DNA from: Comamonadaceae bacterium | GTDB taxonomy: Bacteria > Pseudomonadota > Gammaproteobacteria > Burkholderiales > Burkholderiaceae_C | NCBI GenBank assembly: GCA_947478935.1 | Contig: CANJXV010000079.1 | Span: forward strand, 1-9,789 | Length of the DNA: 9,789 nucleotides | Direction of reading: 5' to 3' | Shown: positions 7,190 through 9,789 of the stretch, in pieces | How the letters are laid out: every line of letters begins with the position of its first letter | Position numbering within the stretch: position 1 is the first letter of the stretch | The notes under the pieces: model-generated | Databases searched by the model: none | The model's input: the letters and a program-made list of their open reading frames with translations, nothing else | What the model was told of the DNA's origin: nothing | Program-made: the position numbers and the translations under genes

Positions 7190-8323
7190 ATGCCCGGCCT
7201 GTATATTGGATTGATGTCGGGTACCTCGCTCGACGGCGTCGATGGCGTTCTGGCAGAGCTGGGTGCATCGCCCACCAAGCCCAAGGTTCGGGCATCCGCA
7301 CATATTCCCATGCCCCAAGCCTTACGGCTGGAATTTCTGTCCCTCAACAGCGGAGGACAGGACGAACTGCACCGCGCCGCACTCGCGGCCAATGCCCTGG
7401 TTGGCCTTTACGCGCAAGTCGTAGGACAGTTGCTTGCAAGCTTTGGCGCTGAGTCTGCGCAAGTTCAAGCGATTGGCGCACATGGGCAAACCGTGCGCCA
7501 CCAACCGCAGGCTTTTGATGGCGTCGGCTACACCGTGCAACTGAACCAAGCGGCTTTGTTGGCGGAGCGTTGCGGCATCACCGTGGTTGCAGACTTTAGA
7601 AGTCGCGACCTGGCCGCGGGTGGCCAGGGTGCGCCGCTGGTGCCGCCCTTTCATTTGGCTGTTTTCGGCGATGTACAGGAGTCCAGGGCGGTACTCAATA
7701 TCGGCGGGATTTCTAACATTACCCTTTTGCCAGAAGGCCCGGTCCAGGCGGGTGGCACGGGTTTGCTTGGCTTTGACTGCGGCCCCGGCAACGCCTTGAT
7801 GGACGCCTGGTGCGAGCGCCATACCGGCGCTGCCTACGACGACCAAGGAAGGTGGGCAGCCAAAGGGCAGGTCGATGCGGGTTTGCTCATGGCGATGCAA
7901 CATGAGCCATTTTTCCGACAAGCGTCACCGAAGAGTACCGGGCGGGATCTATTTAATGCAACATGGCTTGGGCAGCATTTAGCCGCATTTACGGCCTGCG
8001 CACCTGCGGATGTGCAGGCCACACTGACCGAACTGACCGCCTGGGCCTGCGCGCAGGCTTTGTCTGATGCTGCGGGCAACACTCGGCGCCTCATCGTATG
8101 CGGCGGCGGAGCGCGCAATGTGTTTTTGATGCAGCGACTGGCTGCATGGTTGCCTGGCGTAAAGGTCAGCACCACACAGGACTGGGGAGTTGCGCCATCC
8201 GATGTGGAGGCGTTGGCTTTCGCTTGGCTGGCGCAGCAAGCTATGCAAGGAAAGCCGGCCAGTGTTCCGGCTGTGACAGGTGCGCGTGGAGCGCGGATAC
8301 TGGGTGCGATTTATCGCGCCTGA
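7190..8323 (+). CDS. anmK: Anhydro-N-acetylmuramic acid kinase
   Basis: AnmK opens and phosphorylates 1,6-anhydro-MurNAc, released by lytic transglycosylases, to MurNAc-6-phosphate. This is the recycling step that feeds cell-wall sugars back to metabolism in the cytoplasm. The 377-aa product (E. coli 369) starts with the phosphate-binding motif GLMSGTSLDGVD at residues 7-18. IGAHGQTVRHQP is at 95-106 and LNIGGISNIT at 169-178. GFDCGPGNALMD at 194-205 carries the catalytic Asp (D196), and IVCGGGARN at 302-310 is the second nucleotide-binding motif. No ribosome binding site is evident before the ATG, so it may be translationally coupled to the M23 gene 19 bp upstream. MurQ, the next enzyme in the pathway, is not in the window. 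Its stop codon lies in a hairpin shared with the 3' flank of erpA. Confidence 0.97.
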   Translation: MPGLYIGLMSGTSLDGVDGVLAELGASPTKPKVRASAHIPMPQALRLEFLSLNSGGQDELHRAALAANALVGLYAQVVGQLLASFGAESAQVQAIGAHGQTVRHQPQAFDGVGYTVQLNQAALLAERCGITVVADFRSRDLAAGGQGAPLVPPFHLAVFGDVQESRAVLNIGGISNITLLPEGPVQAGGTGLLGFDCGPGNALMDAWCERHTGAAYDDQGRWAAKGQVDAGLLMAMQHEPFFRQASPKSTGRDLFNATWLGQHLAAFTACAPADVQATLTELTAWACAQALSDAAGNTRRLIVCGGGARNVFLMQRLAAWLPGVKVSTTQDWGVAPSDVEALAFAWLAQQAMQGKPASVPAVTGARGARILGAIYRA

Positions 8324-8332
8324 ACAGGCGCG
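8315..8332. terminator. Stem-loop at the anmK stop codon, possible weak terminator
   Basis: CGCGCCTG (8315-8322) and CAGGCGCG (8325-8332) form a perfect GC-rich 8-bp inverted repeat that overlaps the anmK TGA (8321-8323). It lies in the short gap between convergent anmK and erpA. No T-run follows directly on the plus strand, and on the minus strand the T-run (8341-8346) precedes the stem. It is therefore not a standard intrinsic terminator, but may block converging transcription or stabilise mRNA ends. Confidence 0.4.
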
Positions 8333-8357
8333 GTGGTATCAAAAAATGCGTACCTGA

Positions 8358-8723
8358 TCAGGCGGAGAAAGAGGAACCGCAGCCGCAGGTGGTCGTGGCG
8401 TTGGGGTTTTTGATGACGAACTGCGCGCCCTGCAGGTCTTCTTTGTAGTCGATCTCGGCACCCACCAGATACTGGTAGCTCATGGCGTCAATCAAAAGCG
8501 ACACGCCATTCTTGGTCATGGTGGTGTCGTCTTCGTTGGTTATTTCATCGAAGGTAAAGCCGTATTGGAAGCCAGAGCATCCGCCGCCTTGTACAAACAC
8601 CCGCAATTTCAAATCGGGGTTACCTTCTTCGGCAATCAGATCTGCCACTTTGCTCGCCGCACTGTCGGTAAACAGAATCGGTGAGGGCATTTCGGTCGGT
8701 AGTGATTCGGCAACTGCGTTCAT
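8358..8723 (-). CDS. erpA: A-type iron-sulfur carrier ErpA
   Basis: ErpA receives Fe-S clusters from the scaffold machinery and delivers them to apo-proteins, including enzymes of isoprenoid synthesis and respiration. The 121-aa product has the invariant cluster-binding cysteines of A-type carriers: C49 in GGGCSGFQYGF, and C113 and C115 in TTCGCGSSFSA. It looks closer to ErpA than IscA because of its overall length and its position away from an isc cluster. The ATG at 8721-8723 has GGAAA about 7 nt upstream and is preferred over an in-frame TTG four codons earlier. It lies 58 bp downstream of a bactofilin gene on the same strand. That gap contains a plausible promoter and an IscR-like site, so it may have its own transcript. 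Confidence 0.96.
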   Translation of the reverse strand: MNAVAESLPTEMPSPILFTDSAASKVADLIAEEGNPDLKLRVFVQGGGCSGFQYGFTFDEITNEDDTTMTKNGVSLLIDAMSYQYLVGAEIDYKEDLQGAQFVIKNPNATTTCGCGSSFSA

Positions 8724-8752
8724 GTGAATTTCCAAGAAAAGGCTACATCTGA

Positions 8753-8780
8753 ATAGTACAGTATTTCAGTCGGAAATCAA
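8753..8780 (-). promoter_or_regulatory. Candidate erpA promoter overlapping an IscR type-1-like site
   Basis: On the minus strand, TTGATT (8780-8775) and TACTAT (8758-8753) form a -35/-10 pair with a 16-bp spacer, about 30 bp before the erpA ATG. Overlapping it at 8753-8777 is an imperfect 25-bp dyad: left half ATTTCCGACT, centre GAAAT, right half ACTGTACTAT. Against the E. coli IscR type 1 consensus as I recall it (ATASYYGACT, RWWWY, AGTCRRSTAT) I count about 20 of 25 compatible positions. IscR control of erpA is known in E. coli; for this organism it is inference from this match. Confidence 0.4.
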
Positions 8781-8781
8781 A

Positions 8782-9177
8782 TCACCCTAGATTTGACTCG
8801 GTTGGCAATGGGGCTTTTTCTTCATGCGCCAGGATGGGCGTCAAGCGCCCGGCAATTAGCGCGCCTTGGTGCATCTCCAAAGCCCCGTAGGCTACATCGC
8901 CATTAATGCGGGCATTGGGCTGTAACTCCAGCATAAGGCGGGCGGTAACCGCGCCCTTAATGGAGCCGTTAATGATGATGTGGTCCGCTGTGATATTGCC
9001 TACCACTGCAGCGGACTCGGCTACCACCAAGATGCTGGGCTGGTGGTCAATGGCCGCTATATTGCCCGTGATCTCGCATTCGATACGAATACCGTCGGCG
9101 AAAAAAATGTCCCCCACCACCCGGGCACCCTGCGCCACCAGGCTTTTCAAGGGAGGTTGTTTTTTCTTATTGAACAT
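8782..9177 (-). CDS. Bactofilin (polymer-forming cytoskeletal protein)
   Basis: Bactofilins polymerise without nucleotide into right-handed beta-helix filaments that act as scaffolds for cell-wall enzymes, cell shape, polarity or chromosome organisation. The 131-aa product has a short basic N-terminus (MFNKKKQPP) and a repetitive beta-helix core from about 16 to 114. The core shows the family pattern of short strands ending in Gly turns (ARVVGDIFFADG, GNITADHIIINGSIKGAV, NARINGDVAYGALEM). The C-terminal tail is short and charged. Length fits small bactofilins. The ATG at 9175-9177 has AAAAGGA well placed upstream. It lies between a coiled-coil protein 37 bp upstream and erpA downstream, all on one strand. 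The class is clear; the specific role is unknown. Proximity to the M23 peptidase is suggestive only. Confidence 0.92.
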   Translation of the reverse strand: MFNKKKQPPLKSLVAQGARVVGDIFFADGIRIECEITGNIAAIDHQPSILVVAESAAVVGNITADHIIINGSIKGAVTARLMLELQPNARINGDVAYGALEMHQGALIAGRLTPILAHEEKAPLPTESNLG

Positions 9178-9214
9178 GGCATTCCTTTTGGAGTTACTAC
9201 CCTGACAGCAGGTA

Positions 9215-9789
9215 TTACAGCTTAATCGTCTGGCTGGCCCTGACCGTGGAGCCGTCCATTACTTTGGCCGTCAGTCCCTTCACCGCCACTTGCGCCGGGA
9301 TATCCAAAGACCCCTCGAGCCGTCCGTACTGGGTGATTTTCAGGGGTGTCGTACTCAACGAGCCCGTCCACGGCTTGCCGTTAGACGTGCCGGTAAGCAT
9401 GATCTCTAGCCTGCCGACCAGCTCGGGCGCATTTTTCTTGCTTTGAATTACCAGCACTTGCCAACGGATTTTGCCATTGTCGAAGGTCTCGGCCTGCAAT
9501 CCGCGGATAGCGACTGGGTCGGTGGAGTCGGCGGGGATGAGTTTCTCGAAAAAGCCTAGGTCATCGCGTAGGCGGCGGTTTTCGGCTTCCAGTTGCTTGA
9601 CCCGCGCGTTGACCTGTTCACTGGACGCTTTTTCCGCGGCGACCAGAGTGCCTGCCGTATTGGCAATAGATTGGGCCTGGTCGCGTTGCTCGCGTGCCGC
9701 CTCGACTTCCACCTTCAGGGCCTCGAGTTGGACGCGCAGTTGCTGCATTTCGGCTTGGCCGCCATTTTCCAAACCGGCAATATCCCGCC
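9215..9789 (-). CDS. Coiled-coil DUF6776-like protein (5' end missing)
   Basis: The reading frame is open to the right edge, so the N-terminus is missing and no start should be assigned in the window (an internal TTG at 9770-9772 is not a convincing one). The visible 190 codons begin RDIAGLENGG. About residues 10-80 form a heptad-rich coiled coil (LRVQLEALKVEVEAAREQRD, then VKQLEAENRRLRDDLGFFEKL). The rest is a compact domain rich in beta strands (GKIRWQVLVIQS, GRLEIMLTGTSNGKPW, GSLDIPAQVAVKGLTAKVMD). From memory this matches betaproteobacterial proteins annotated DUF6776, which usually start with one membrane segment just before the region seen here. That would make it a membrane-tethered periplasmic protein. 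Function is unknown. It is probably co-transcribed with the bactofilin 37 bp downstream, which may hint at an envelope role. Confidence 0.8.
   Translation of the reverse strand, partial: RDIAGLENGGQAEMQQLRVQLEALKVEVEAAREQRDQAQSIANTAGTLVAAEKASSEQVNARVKQLEAENRRLRDDLGFFEKLIPADSTDPVAIRGLQAETFDNGKIRWQVLVIQSKKNAPELVGRLEIMLTGTSNGKPWTGSLSTTPLKITQYGRLEGSLDIPAQVAVKGLTAKVMDGSTVRASQTIKL

Noticed and set aside
6760..7392. A 210-codon minus-strand frame spanning the M23/anmK junction.
   Set aside because: It is antisense to two well-supported genes, and its product has no recognisable motif.
8724..8735. An upstream TTG start for erpA.
   Set aside because: The ATG at 8721-8723 has GGAAA at proper spacing, and those bases would themselves be coding if the TTG were used.

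Overview
This window looks like a stretch of ordinary chromosome from a betaproteobacterium, most likely Burkholderiales and probably the Comamonadaceae (Rhodoferax/Polaromonas/Limnohabitans type). The basis is the protein sequences (a TyrRS with KMSKS, a short bactofilin, a coiled-coil protein of the type now called DUF6776, and an A-type carrier ErpA), the moderately GC-rich composition, and the set of neighbours. The genus is inference. All genes are intact housekeeping or cell-envelope genes. I see no tRNA, rRNA, CRISPR array, insertion sequence, prophage or pseudogene, and no undescribed multi-gene system.

Layout, left to right. The 3' end of groEL (+) runs in from the left edge and ends at a strong bidirectional terminator that it shares with the convergent ruvA (-). 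An 87-bp divergent region separates ruvA from phoH-ybeY (+), a PhoH-family ATPase and the 16S rRNA maturation nuclease. ybeY converges on dtd (-), which lies just downstream of tyrS (-). tyrS is transcribed divergently from a membrane-anchored M23 (LytM-type) peptidoglycan peptidase (+), followed after 19 bp by anmK (+). anmK converges on erpA (-). erpA is the last gene of a minus-strand run that includes a bactofilin and a coiled-coil DUF6776-like protein cut by the right edge.

Functional themes. groEL and ybeY act in protein folding and ribosome quality. tyrS and dtd form a translation-fidelity pair: TyrRS can charge D-tyrosine, and Dtd removes it from the tRNA. The M23 peptidase and AnmK join peptidoglycan cleavage and recycling, and a bactofilin scaffold lies close by. 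ErpA delivers Fe-S clusters.

The more interesting signals are small and regulatory. One is an imperfect IscR type-1-like dyad in the promoter gap upstream of erpA. Another is an A8 tract in ruvA that forms an in-frame A-AAA-AAA slippery heptamer, where a -1 shift would truncate RuvA just before its RuvB-binding domain. There are also tandem stem-loops after groEL, a forced TTG start for phoH, an ambiguous start for the M23 gene, and G7-A-G6 homopolymers at the 5' end of tyrS.
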